From Paracidovorax avenae (lineage in GTDB: Bacteria; Pseudomonadota; Gammaproteobacteria; Burkholderiales; Burkholderiaceae_C): DNA of 64,000 nt. Below, piece by piece: positions 16,121-24,661 of the stretch (position 1 is its first letter; the number at the start of each line of letters is the position of its first letter). The notes under the pieces are model-generated. The model saw nothing but the letters and a program-made list of their open reading frames with translations. It made no database searches and had not been told where the DNA came from. The stretch covers positions 682,001 through 746,000 of the forward strand of contig NZ_CP156079.1 of assembly GCF_040892545.1 (NCBI RefSeq), written 5' to 3'. A program made the translations under genes and the position numbers.

Positions 16121-17440
16121 TCAGGGATTGCCCTTGTCCGAGAGCTGCAGGTCCGCGTAGTCGCCGTTGCCCTGGGTGATGCGGATGCGCGCCGGCAGAA
16201 AACCGAGCGACGGGGCCAGCCACAGTTCGGCCTTCTGGTCCGCGTCGCGCGCATCGCGGCGGGGCAGCCGCTGCAGCTTGAGCGCGGGCGTGGGGCCGAT
16301 GGGCAGGTCCAGCATCTCGGTGCCTTCGATCGAGAAGGCCCAGCGGTCGGCGTTGCGCGCGCCCACGGTGGTCAGGGTGATGCGGGTGCCGTCCGGATAG
16401 CGCTCGGGTGCGGCCGCCAGCAGCGCGCCGAGCTGGATGAACACGCTGAGGCGGTCCTGCGCCCCCGCGGCGATGGCGGCGGGCGCGTTGCCGCCACTGA
16501 ACGTGGCGCGCCCCGCCGCGAAATCGAAACTCGCCGTCTGCGCCTTGCGGGCCTGATCGACGAAGCGCTGCGGCTGCAGTCCCGCGGGCGTGACGAGGCC
16601 GGTGCTGCTCTGCGAGCGCGACCCGAGCAGGAAGGCCTTGATCTCCTGGCGGGCCTCGTAGTGGTCGCCGTCGCGCCGCCAGGCCAGCGTGGCGTTGGCG
16701 CGGTAGTTGAACTTTTTCGCCTCTCCGCTCACCTCGAACGTGAGGCGCACGGACGGCGGCAACTGCACGGGCGGCGGATGGGCGCTCGCATCGGTGGCGG
16801 GGCCGTTGGGCGGGCGGATCTCCACCCCGGCGTTGCGCAGATCGTCCGGGGCGCTGGCGGATGCGGCGGGCGGGGTGGCAACGGCAACGGCGGCGGCGGT
16901 GGACGATGCGGCGCTGGCGGGGCCGGATGCCGGCGGTGCCGCAGCGGCGGCCACGGCCCCGACAGAGGGCGGGGGGCGCGCGCCGTACGCGGTTGCGGGC
17001 GGGGCATTGCCGTCGTCGGCCGGGGCGCTCTCCGCAGGCGATGCCTGTGCGGGCATGGCGGCATCGGCCGGGGGCTCCGCGGCGTCGGCGGATGGAAGGG
17101 AAGGGGGCGCGTCCGGTGGCGGTGCGCTGCCGTCGGCCGGTTCGGGTGCCGGTGCGGCCGGCTTGCGGGCAGGTGCGGGCCGAGGCCGCGTCGGGGCCGC
17201 ACGCTTCGGCGCGGGCGCAGGCCCGGCGGCCGGAGGGGGCACTGCAGGCGCCGCGGCGTCTGGAGCCGGCGAGGGCGAGGGCGAGGGCGAAGGCGAGGGC
17301 TCCAGCATGCGCGTATGGAACGCCATGCGCTCGTCCCGCGGCGCATCGGGCCCCCCCGTCCAGCGCGGCAGGCCGAACAGCACCAGGGCATGCAGCGCGG
17401 CCACCAGCACGGTGAGCGCCGCCAGGGCGCGGCGGGGCAT
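16121..17440 (-). CDS. DUF3108 domain-containing protein with N-terminal membrane anchor
   Basis: From ATG 17440 (preceded by GGAGGAG) the protein has 439 residues. An N-terminal hydrophobic segment (ALAALTVLVAALHALVLFG) is followed by a long Pro/Ala-rich linker containing five Ser-Pro pairs, and by a C-terminal DUF3108 domain of about 230 residues beginning at VRLTFEVSGEAKKFNYRANA. This domain is predicted as a periplasmic beta-rich fold; its function is not established. An in-frame upstream ATG at 17503 is less likely. It lies downstream of the IclR gene on the same strand. Confidence 0.82.
   Translation of the reverse strand: MPRRALAALTVLVAALHALVLFGLPRWTGGPDAPRDERMAFHTRMLEPSPSPSPSPSPAPDAAAPAVPPPAAGPAPAPKRAAPTRPRPAPARKPAAPAPEPADGSAPPPDAPPSLPSADAAEPPADAAMPAQASPAESAPADDGNAPPATAYGARPPPSVGAVAAAAAPPASGPASAASSTAAAVAVATPPAASASAPDDLRNAGVEIRPPNGPATDASAHPPPVQLPPSVRLTFEVSGEAKKFNYRANATLAWRRDGDHYEARQEIKAFLLGSRSQSSTGLVTPAGLQPQRFVDQARKAQTASFDFAAGRATFSGGNAPAAIAAGAQDRLSVFIQLGALLAAAPERYPDGTRITLTTVGARNADRWAFSIEGTEMLDLPIGPTPALKLQRLPRRDARDADQKAELWLAPSLGFLPARIRITQGNGDYADLQLSDKGNP
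17271..17300. repeat. Five-unit hexanucleotide repeat (GAGGGC) within the DUF3108 gene
   Basis: Five units of GAGGGC, one with a single substitution (GAAGGC), encoding consecutive Ser-Pro pairs on the minus strand. Slippage would change the linker length in frame by two residues per unit. Confidence 0.85.
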
Positions 17441-17528
17441 CAGCGGCGGCTCCTCCGGCCCGGGGCCCGGAGGGCGGTGCGTGGGAACGCCCGCCGGGCG
17501 CACCAGCCGCGGGCGGTCGGCACCCGGC

Positions 17529-18311
17529 TCATGCCTGCCCGTAGCCCAGATCGGCCGAGAGCTTGTTCGCCATGGCGCGCAGCGGCGCGTCGATGGCGCC
17601 GCCCCATTCCGGATCGAAGGTGGCGACCGAGCCCAGCGTGGTGATGCCCAGCGCCAGGTGCCCGTCCGCGTCGAACACCGGCGCGCAGAAGGCGACGATG
17701 CCCGGCAGCAGCGTGTCCACCACGCGCGCCGAGCCGCGCTGGCGCACTTCCTCCAGCATCGGCTGCAGCGCCTCGGGCGTGGCGGGAATGTCCTTGCGGC
17801 CGCGCCGGGCGGCTTCGGCCAGCTCCTCGGCGACGAGGCCGGCCGTCACGTCCGGCGCCAGATGGGCCGTGAAACAGCGCCCCGTGGCGGAGGACAGCAG
17901 CGGCATCACGTCGCCCAGCCGCAGGTTGGCCGTGACGGACTGGTGCGATTCCTCCCAGTGGACGATGGTCGGGCCCCGGTTGCCCCAGACGGCCAGCGCC
18001 AGCGTCTGCTGGAGGTCTTCCATGAGCGCCGGCAGCCGCTCGCGGGCGAGCCGCACAGGGTCCAGCCGGGCGAGCGACGCCAGGCCGAGCTTCAGGGCCG
18101 CCGGGCCGAGGTCGTAGCGGGCGGTGCGCGGGTCCTGCGCGACCAGGCCCATGCGCTGGAAGCTCACCAGATAGCGGTGCGCCTTGGCCGCGCTCATGCC
18201 GGCGGCGGCGGCCAGGTCCTTGAGCATCAGCGGGCCCCGGCTGCGCGTGAGGCCTTCGAGCAGCGAGAAGCCGACCTCGACCGATTGGATGCCCGCCCGT
18301 TCCTTGTCCAT
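17529..18311 (-). CDS. IclR-family transcriptional regulator
   Basis: A 260-residue regulator from ATG 18311; a TTG at 18317 is an alternative. The N-terminal winged helix is GFSLLEGLTRSRGPLMLKDL, then AAGMSAAKAHRYLVSFQRMG, and the C-terminal effector-binding domain includes TGRCFTAHLAPD and GIVAFCAPVFDADG with a conserved Cys. It is divergent from a FAH-family gene, with a palindrome between them, so it probably controls that gene and itself. Its effector is likely an aromatic-acid or organic-acid intermediate; that is inference. Confidence 0.88.
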   Translation of the reverse strand: MDKERAGIQSVEVGFSLLEGLTRSRGPLMLKDLAAAAGMSAAKAHRYLVSFQRMGLVAQDPRTARYDLGPAALKLGLASLARLDPVRLARERLPALMEDLQQTLALAVWGNRGPTIVHWEESHQSVTANLRLGDVMPLLSSATGRCFTAHLAPDVTAGLVAEELAEAARRGRKDIPATPEALQPMLEEVRQRGSARVVDTLLPGIVAFCAPVFDADGHLALGITTLGSVATFDPEWGGAIDAPLRAMANKLSADLGYGQA

Positions 18312-18340
18312 CTGCAATAGAATTCCTGGAGTTTTGTTTA

Positions 18341-18356
18341 GTTAAATCAATTTAAC
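18341..18356. promoter_or_regulatory. Candidate IclR operator
   Basis: Perfect inverted repeat GTTAAA-TCAA-TTTAAC in an AT-rich stretch between the divergent IclR and FAH-family genes, 30 bases upstream of the IclR start. IclR proteins bind short palindromes in such positions. The assignment rests on location and symmetry only. Confidence 0.5.
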
Positions 18357-18419
18357 CATTCGTAATTCGTGCCAGGCCCCGGGCCGGCGCGACCGGACAC
18401 ACCAGGAGACGCAGCCCCC

Positions 18420-19430
18420 ATGAAACTCGCCACCTACAAGGACGGTTCCCGCGACGGCCAGCTGGTCGTCGTTTCCCGCGACCTGGGCACGGCCCATTAT
18501 GCGACCGGCATCGCGAGCCGCCTGCAGCAGGTGCTCGACGACTGGGGCTTCCTCGCCCCGCAGCTGCAGGACCTCTACGAGCAGCTCAACGCCGGCCGCG
18601 CGCCGCATGCCTTCCCCTTCGAGCCCGAGCGCTGCATGGCCCCGCTGCCTCGCGCCTACCAGTGGGCGGACGGCTCGGCATACATCAACCACGTGGAGCT
18701 GGTGCGCAAGGCCCGCAATGCCGAGGTGCCCGAGAGCTTCTACACCGACCCGCTCATGTACCAGGGCGGCAGCGACGACTTCCTGGGCCCCTGCGACGAC
18801 GTGGTGGTGCCCAGCGAGGCCATGGGCATCGATTTCGAGGCCGAGATCGCGGTGGTGACCGGCGACGTGAAGATGGGTGCCACGCCCGAGCAGGCGCTCG
18901 ACGGCATCCGGCTGGTGATGCTGGCCAACGACGTGTCCCTGCGCAACCTGATACCGGCCGAACTGGCCAAGGGCTTCGGCTTCTTCCAGTCCAAGCCCGC
19001 CACCGCCTTCAGCCCCGTGGCCGTCACGCTGGACGAACTGGGCGACGCCTGGGAAGGCGGCCGCCTGCACCTCACGCTGCAGTCCACCTGGAACGGCCGC
19101 AAGGTCGGCATGTGCGATGCCGGCCCGGAGATGACCTTCCATTTCGGGCAGCTGATCGCCCACATCTGCAAGACCCGCAACGTGCGCGCCGGCTCCATCG
19201 TGGGCAGCGGCACGGTCAGCAATCGTGGCGTGGAGCAGGGCGGCCGCATGGAGTGGCCCAGGGGCTACAGCTGCATCGCCGAGAAGCGCTGCATCGAGAC
19301 CATCCAGGACGGCAAGCCCTCCACCGAGTTCATGCAATTCGGCGACACCATCCGCATCGAGATGAAGAACAAGGCCGGCCAGAGCCTGTTCGGCGCGATC
19401 GACCAGGCGATCGCCAGCCCCGCCGCCTGA
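18420..19430 (+). CDS. Fumarylacetoacetate hydrolase family protein
   Basis: A 336-residue FAH-fold enzyme that probably cleaves a C-C bond in a dioxo acid. The metal-binding acidic residues are in IDFEAEIAVVTGDV and the following LANDVSLRNL, with FFQSKPATAFSP near the active site and GSIVGSGTVSNRG near the end. The N-terminal 80 residues form the extra domain typical of longer FAH proteins. ATG 18420 follows AGGAG. It is followed four bases later by a GumN/TraB gene. Fumarylacetoacetase itself or a related acylpyruvate hydrolase are both possible. Confidence 0.85.
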   Translation: MKLATYKDGSRDGQLVVVSRDLGTAHYATGIASRLQQVLDDWGFLAPQLQDLYEQLNAGRAPHAFPFEPERCMAPLPRAYQWADGSAYINHVELVRKARNAEVPESFYTDPLMYQGGSDDFLGPCDDVVVPSEAMGIDFEAEIAVVTGDVKMGATPEQALDGIRLVMLANDVSLRNLIPAELAKGFGFFQSKPATAFSPVAVTLDELGDAWEGGRLHLTLQSTWNGRKVGMCDAGPEMTFHFGQLIAHICKTRNVRAGSIVGSGTVSNRGVEQGGRMEWPRGYSCIAEKRCIETIQDGKPSTEFMQFGDTIRIEMKNKAGQSLFGAIDQAIASPAA

Positions 19431-19434
19431 CGCC

Positions 19435-20517
19435 ATGACCCTGCCCGCCGCCTTGCGCCGGCTGGCCACCGCCGGGCTGTTCTGCCTGGCGTGGCCGGCC
19501 ATGGTCCCGGCGCAGCCCACTCCGGCACCCGTGCCTGCCGCCGTGCCGGCGTCCGCACCCGCTTCCGCGCCGGCCTCCGCCGCCCGCCCCGCCGCTTCCG
19601 TGCCCGCACCGGCCCATGCCGTCCGGCGGGCCGACTGCCCCCCGCTGCCCAGGCCCCTCGATCCCGCCGGCATTCCCCAGGCGCTGCAAAAGGCCCGCGA
19701 CCGCGGGCTGCTGTGGCGCGTGGAAAAAGACGGACGCACGAGCTGGCTCTACGGCACGGTGCATGCCGCCCGGCGCGGCTGGATGCTGCCCGGCCCCACG
19801 GTGATGGCCGCCGTCCGCGCCAGCGACCGCGTGGCGCTGGAGATGGACCTGCTGGACCCCACGGTGATGCAAAAGCTGCAGGCCGCCCTGCGCAAGCCGG
19901 CGGACGCCCCGCCGCTGCCGCCCGACCTGGAGCGCCGCCTGGCCGCGCAGCGCGATGCCGCCTGCGCCGATCCCTCCATGCTGGAGATGCGGCCCGAGCT
20001 GCAGGTGTCGTCGCTGGTGGTGATGTCCGCGCGGCGCGAAGGCTTCGATCCGGCCTATGGCATCGATTTCGTGCTGGCCGGGCTGGCCCGCGGGCTGCAC
20101 AAGCCCGTGCTGTCGCTGGAGTCGGTCGATCTGCAGGTGCGGGTGCTGGCGTCCGACGACCCGAAGGAGACCGCCGCCGCCGTCGCCTCCGGGCTCGACC
20201 AGCTGGAGAACCATTCCGCGCGCGACACCCTCACCACGCTCGCCACGGCCTGGTCCGGCGGCCGTGCCAACCTGCTGGAAACCTACGGCCAGTGGTGCGG
20301 CTGCCAGCGCACCCCCGAAGAGCGCCAGTCTTTCGAGCAGCTGGTGGCGGACCGCAATCCGGGCATGGCGCGCGCCATCGTGGCCGAGCACCGCGCGGGC
20401 CACAGCGTGTTCGCGGCCGTGGGCGCGCTGCACATGGTGGGCCCCCAGGGCCTGCCGACCCTGCTGGCCCGCGAGGGCTTCCGGGTCGAGCGCGTGGAAT
20501 GGCCTGCCCGGCCCTGA
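19435..20517 (+). CDS. TraB/GumN family protein
   Basis: A 360-residue secreted or periplasmic protein. The signal peptide is LATAGLFCLAWPAMVPAQ, followed by an Ala/Pro/Ser-rich stretch. The TraB/GumN domain starts at GLLWRVEKDGRTSWLYGTVH, whose GTVH with the later Glu-rich positions (LEMDLLDP) matches the family's proposed metal site, and ends with ARAIVAEHRAGHSVFAAVGALH. Family members are proposed metalloproteases or hydrolases, unproven. It sits between the FAH-family and Bug-protein genes, probably in one transcript. Confidence 0.8.
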   Translation: MTLPAALRRLATAGLFCLAWPAMVPAQPTPAPVPAAVPASAPASAPASAARPAASVPAPAHAVRRADCPPLPRPLDPAGIPQALQKARDRGLLWRVEKDGRTSWLYGTVHAARRGWMLPGPTVMAAVRASDRVALEMDLLDPTVMQKLQAALRKPADAPPLPPDLERRLAAQRDAACADPSMLEMRPELQVSSLVVMSARREGFDPAYGIDFVLAGLARGLHKPVLSLESVDLQVRVLASDDPKETAAAVASGLDQLENHSARDTLTTLATAWSGGRANLLETYGQWCGCQRTPEERQSFEQLVADRNPGMARAIVAEHRAGHSVFAAVGALHMVGPQGLPTLLAREGFRVERVEWPARP

Positions 20518-20544
20518 TTTTTACGACGACAACAGGAGACAACC

Positions 20545-21522
20545 ATGCACCGCAGAACCCTGCTGGGGAGCGCCGCCGCCGCGGCCGCCCTGGCCGTCCA
20601 GCCCTGGGCGCGTGCCCAGAACGACTACCCGGCCCAGCCCATCCGCTGGGTCGTGCCCTATCCGCCCGGCGGCGGCACCGACGTGCTCGCGCGCACCGTG
20701 GCCGAGGCACTGCGCACCCCGCTGGGCCAGCAGATCGTGGTGGACAACCGCCCCGGTGCCTCCACCAACATCGGCGCGCAGATCGTCGCCACTGCCAGGC
20801 CGGACGGCTACACGCTGATGTCGGCCGACAATGCCCTGCTGGCCTACAACGAGCACCTGTTCAGCAAGCTGCCGTTCAGCCCGGAAAAAGACTTCACCTA
20901 CATCGGCGGCCTCTCGCGCTTCCCGCTCGCGCTGGTGGTGCACCCGGGCTTCGAGGCGCGCACCTTCCAGGAATTCCTGGCCTATGCGCGTGCCAACCCC
21001 GGCAAGCTCAACTACGCATCGCCCGGCAACGGATCGCCCCACCACCTGGCGATGGAGATGTTCAAGAACCGCACCAAGACCTTCCTCACCCACATCCCCT
21101 ACCGCGGCGCGGCGCCAGCGCTGCAGGACGTGATGGGCGGCCAGGTGCCGTGCATGTTCCTGGACCTCGCTGCCGGCCTGCCGGTGATCCAGTCGGGCAA
21201 GGTGCGCGCGCTCGCCATCGGCTCGGGCCGCCGCGCCGCGCGCCTGCCCCAGGTGCCCACGCTGGCCGAAGTGGGCGTGCCCGATGCCGAGGTCTATGCC
21301 TTCCAGGGCGTGCTCGGCCCCGCGGGCCTGCCCCCTGCCGTCGTCGCCCGCCTGAACGGCGAGATCAACAAGGCCCTGGCCACGCCCCCCGTCGTCCAGC
21401 GCATGCAGGATTTCGGGATGGAGGCGCTGCCCGGCACCCCCGAGCAGTTCCGCGCGATGGCACGCGCCGAGGCGAAACGCTGGGGGCCGATCATCCAGGC
21501 GGCCGGCGTGAAGCTGGACTGA
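20545..21522 (+). CDS. Bug-family tripartite tricarboxylate transporter substrate-binding protein
   Basis: A 325-residue periplasmic binding protein. The N-terminus has a twin-arginine-like signal (MHRRTLLGSAAAAAALAV) with cleavage after ARAQ. Typical Bug motifs are PIRWVVPYPPGGGTDVLAR, VDNRPGASTNIGAQIVA and NYASPGNGSPHHLA. The ligand is probably a carboxylate. It follows AGGAG. The membrane partners TctA and TctB are absent here, as is common for the greatly expanded Bug family in Comamonadaceae, so it may act as a sensor or with transporters elsewhere. Confidence 0.9.
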   Translation: MHRRTLLGSAAAAAALAVQPWARAQNDYPAQPIRWVVPYPPGGGTDVLARTVAEALRTPLGQQIVVDNRPGASTNIGAQIVATARPDGYTLMSADNALLAYNEHLFSKLPFSPEKDFTYIGGLSRFPLALVVHPGFEARTFQEFLAYARANPGKLNYASPGNGSPHHLAMEMFKNRTKTFLTHIPYRGAAPALQDVMGGQVPCMFLDLAAGLPVIQSGKVRALAIGSGRRAARLPQVPTLAEVGVPDAEVYAFQGVLGPAGLPPAVVARLNGEINKALATPPVVQRMQDFGMEALPGTPEQFRAMARAEAKRWGPIIQAAGVKLD

Positions 21523-21641
21523 GCGGCTGCGCAGCCGCGCTGTAGGCCGGCGCCGCGAACACGGCGCCATGGGCGCGCGGGCAGGAGGGATTGCGCTACG
21601 GTGGAACGTTGGATTTCCCCACTCGACGAAAGCGACATCCC

Positions 21642-22322
21642 ATGGCCCGCATCCTGATGGTTCTCACGTCCCACGACCGCCTCGGCGACACCGGCAAGAA
21701 GACCGGCTTCTGGCTCGAGGAATTCGCCGCGCCCTACTACGTGTTCAAGGACGCGGGCGCGGAGATCACCCTCGCATCCCCCCAGGGTGGCCAGCCGCCG
21801 CTGGATCCCAAGAGCGACGACGAGAGCGCCCAGACCGATGCCACGCGCCGTTTCAAGGCCGATGCCGAGGCGCAGCAGCAACTGGCCACCACCATGCCGC
21901 TCGCCAGCGTGCGCGCCGGGGATTTCGACGCCGTCTTCTACCCCGGCGGCCACGGCCCGCTGTGGGATCTGGCCGAAGACGCGCAATCCATCGCGCTGAT
22001 CGAGAAGACCTTCGCCGCGAAGAAGCCGCTGGCCCTGGTCTGCCACGCACCCGGCGTGCTGCGCCATGCCAAGGCCCCGGGCGGCGAGCCGCTGGTGAAG
22101 GGACGCAAGGTGACGGGCTTCACCAACAGCGAGGAAGAGGGCGTGCAGCTCACGCAGGTGGTGCCGTTCCTGGTGGAGGACATGCTCAAGGCCAACGGCG
22201 GCGAGTACGCCAAGGGCGCTGACTGGGCGCCGTTCGTGCTGACCGACGGGACGCTGGTGACGGGGCAGAATCCGGCGTCGTCGGAGCCGGCGGCGAAGGC
22301 GCTGCTGAACTTGTTGGAGTGA
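21642..22322 (+). CDS. DJ-1/PfpI (Hsp31-like) type 1 glutamine amidotransferase domain protein
   Basis: A 226-residue soluble protein. The nucleophile elbow Cys is in PLALVCHAPGVL, the conserved Glu in GFWLEEFAAPYYVF, and the GGHG loop in FYPGGHGPLWDL. This pattern matches the ThiJ/Hsp31-like branch, whose members act as glyoxalase III or as deglycase/stress chaperones. The ATG at 21642 is chosen because MARILMVLTSH is the usual family start. It is the last gene before base composition drops. Confidence 0.86.
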   Translation: MARILMVLTSHDRLGDTGKKTGFWLEEFAAPYYVFKDAGAEITLASPQGGQPPLDPKSDDESAQTDATRRFKADAEAQQQLATTMPLASVRAGDFDAVFYPGGHGPLWDLAEDAQSIALIEKTFAAKKPLALVCHAPGVLRHAKAPGGEPLVKGRKVTGFTNSEEEGVQLTQVVPFLVEDMLKANGGEYAKGADWAPFVLTDGTLVTGQNPASSEPAAKALLNLLE

Positions 22323-22492
22323 GACTATTGGGCCTGGCTACTGGCTTTTGCTCTAGCTAGTAGTACGAGCGCCAGCTCTTTGAGGCCTTAGCTGATGGCT
22401 AAAGGTTTACGGTGGACGTGAAGGATCCTGTCGTGCCCTCGGGCCGCGTCTTTCCCCTGGGCCGGCACAAACCTCACCCGTAGAATGGCTGG

Positions 22493-23443
22493 ATGGAAGA
22501 ACATGTACTGGTTGCACAAGTGGCGCAGAAGCGAACAACGAGAGCTAAGCCAACTGCTGAGGTGTTCCATGGAGATGCCTTCGACCTCTTTGACACACTT
22601 TTAAAAAATTCAGTTGATCTTGTGATCACCTCACCTCCATATTGGGGTCATCGCGACTATGGTCTGCCGCACAACTGGAACTTCTTTAATGACATTCCGA
22701 CTGTCAAAGAGTTTGGCTCCCAGAGTCCTGGCTATGACTGGTATCGCCAGAATGGTGGGCTACTCGGACTTGAGCCTTATCCAGAATGGTTTGTGCAGCA
22801 TTTGGCAGAGATTTTTGATAAAACAAAAGATATTTTGAAATCTACGGGAAGTTTGTGGATAAATATCGGCGATACGTATTTTGCGCGATGGGCAAGCATT
22901 CGTGACAATGGTAGACAGGGTCTCGGTTCGGACAAACGACACCGACGCAAGACGCCGATGGGTGGCATCCGTTCAGAGAAAAACCTGCTGCTTATCCCTG
23001 CCAGGTTCGCCATAGCTATGCAGGAACGCGGTTGGATCCTCCGTAATGACGTCATTTGGCACAAACCTAATGCAGTACCACGACCAGAGGAGGATCGACT
23101 AAAGAATGCACACGAGCACTTCTTCCATTTTGTGAAGAAGCCTTCGGTCGGTCGAGCCAGTTATTACTACAACATTAAACATGCAGAGCCAAGAGCTGGA
23201 GATGTAGTAACTGTGCCTGTTGCTCCGGGTGAGTCAGGGCACAGTGCAACGTTTCCTCGTGATCTTATTGAGCCACGAATTCTGACTTCATGTCCTCCGG
23301 GAGGTTTAGTTTTGGATCCATTCTCGGGGACAGGTCGTACGTTGGAGGTGGCACTAGAGCATGGGAGGAATGCTCTGGGCTTTGATGCTCAGTCAAAATT
23401 CGTTCAACTGCAAAAGGCCAAATTAAATGGCAATCTCAAATAG
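22493..23443 (+). CDS. Type II DNA methyltransferase of a NotI-like restriction-modification system
   Basis: A 316-residue beta-class site-specific DNA methyltransferase: catalytic motif IV (TSPPYW, residues 46-51) comes before the AdoMet-binding motif (LDPFSGTGRTLEVA, near residue 274). The SPPY form is usual for N4-cytosine methylation, but N6-adenine cannot be excluded. It overlaps the downstream restriction gene by 17 bases. Codon use is AT-richer than in the flanking genes. A TAGAAT hexamer ends six bases before the ATG and no ribosome binding site is visible, so the transcript may be leaderless. It should protect the host from the adjacent nuclease. Confidence 0.88.
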   Translation: MEEHVLVAQVAQKRTTRAKPTAEVFHGDAFDLFDTLLKNSVDLVITSPPYWGHRDYGLPHNWNFFNDIPTVKEFGSQSPGYDWYRQNGGLLGLEPYPEWFVQHLAEIFDKTKDILKSTGSLWINIGDTYFARWASIRDNGRQGLGSDKRHRRKTPMGGIRSEKNLLLIPARFAIAMQERGWILRNDVIWHKPNAVPRPEEDRLKNAHEHFFHFVKKPSVGRASYYYNIKHAEPRAGDVVTVPVAPGESGHSATFPRDLIEPRILTSCPPGGLVLDPFSGTGRTLEVALEHGRNALGFDAQSKFVQLQKAKLNGNLK

Positions 23444-24563
23444 CCGCGGAAACTACGTCAGTGAGTGGTTTGGGCAACGCATTTATCCTGAGGTAAGACT
23501 TGTTCACGCCGCTGTGTCTGGGGAAAATGAGAATAAATGCCCGTTTCTTACAAGTGTTCTTCATAGTCCGACTAATTGTGTCAAGAACGAGAACAGCAAG
23601 GGTGTCTGCACCATCAGCAGCTCGAGCAACGGTCCGCGGCAAGACTGGTTGGTATGCCCATATCGGGTAATCAATTCCTCTATCGTTACGCGTGGCTGTC
23701 AACTGATTTTTGGATTGGCTGAACCCGTCGAGCCAATTCCGGTTTCTATTCTAAATAAAAGTGAAGAGCTTGTTAGGTTTATTGAGAATATCAATTCTCA
23801 AGGTGCTGGCTATGTATTCTTTCAGGATAAACTAGGCGGCGAGATATCTGTGATTGGTACGCATAGATCTCCGGAAATTTCGTTCGACGTAACTGTTGTT
23901 GAGATTAAGCCCGATGGCGAAGGCGGCTTCATGGTGTCTCGTTATGGCATCTTAGAGCTGCAAACGATGGACTATCACGGTACCTACAAGCATGCAGTAT
24001 CAAACCTTCGCGATGCCTTACGGCTTCATGAGGAAACTTTCTCTGAAGCCCTACGAGCCAATCTCTGCCGTTGGTCTGGCAAGGATGTAGAAGGTCCTAA
24101 CATAGCAAACGTCTTCAAGCGAACTTTTTATCAGATGCTACTTAAATTTCGTTTGGCTGGAGAGGGTTCTGCAGCTGCAGGGACTGTACTCGCTATTCCA
24201 AAGTCGGTTTGGGACTCATGGCAGCCATTTCTCGGTGCCCCTGAATTAGAGGACGAGACCGAAGGAATTAAACGTTTGCGAGTGGCTCCTGACACATCAT
24301 CCGAAAAGCCGTTGAATGCATATGTCTGTGTTTTTGATCTCGACGCAACGAGCGAGGCTGCTGTGTCGCCCGTGGAACTTAAGCACTTCATCAGAATTTC
24401 GCCCGAGCGCTTGACGCGCCACGCGTTCACTGAAGTTCCTGAGCACATCCTTCACGCAATGCAGACAGAGGAATCTGTTCTTGCAACTATCAAGCAGCGG
24501 CTTGGCAAGTGGTGGCCTGCATTTCAAGTTCGCGGAGCAAAACGTTCTCGCCGTCGCGCGTAG
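23427..24563 (+). CDS. NotI-family type II restriction endonuclease
   Basis: A 378-residue protein that I recognise as related to NotI from shared blocks along its length: CPFLTS, CVKNENSKGVC, DWLVCPYRVI, FFQDKLGGEISV, RYGILELQTMDYHGTYKHAV, EGPNIANVFKRTFYQM and AIPKSVWDSW. Four cysteines (38, 51, 61, 77) lie where NotI binds a structural iron. The PD-(D/E)XK-type core is Asp154, then Glu177 and Gln179 in ELQ. NotI cuts GCGGCCGC; whether this enzyme has that specificity is unknown. At least one such octamer is present in the window (711-718), so the partner methyltransferase would be essential if the site is the same. Confidence 0.87.
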   Translation: MAISNSRGNYVSEWFGQRIYPEVRLVHAAVSGENENKCPFLTSVLHSPTNCVKNENSKGVCTISSSSNGPRQDWLVCPYRVINSSIVTRGCQLIFGLAEPVEPIPVSILNKSEELVRFIENINSQGAGYVFFQDKLGGEISVIGTHRSPEISFDVTVVEIKPDGEGGFMVSRYGILELQTMDYHGTYKHAVSNLRDALRLHEETFSEALRANLCRWSGKDVEGPNIANVFKRTFYQMLLKFRLAGEGSAAAGTVLAIPKSVWDSWQPFLGAPELEDETEGIKRLRVAPDTSSEKPLNAYVCVFDLDATSEAAVSPVELKHFIRISPERLTRHAFTEVPEHILHAMQTEESVLATIKQRLGKWWPAFQVRGAKRSRRRA

Positions 24564-24661
24564 AAATCAACTGCCTAACGCGCTGCGAAGGCAGTCTTCT
24601 GTGATAGGGTTTTTCCAAATCGAAGGCTTATTTCTGCAGATAAATTTCTAAATTATCTGAA

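Noticed and set aside
22323..22492. Attachment-site-like repeat at the left edge of the AT-rich island
   Set aside because: Short CTAGCTAGTAG-type symmetry is present, but no matching copy was found at the right edge.
24571..24594. CTGCCT/AGGCAG stem after the restriction gene as a terminator
   Set aside because: The loop is 12 bases, the stem only six pairs, and the T-run is distant; not good enough to call.
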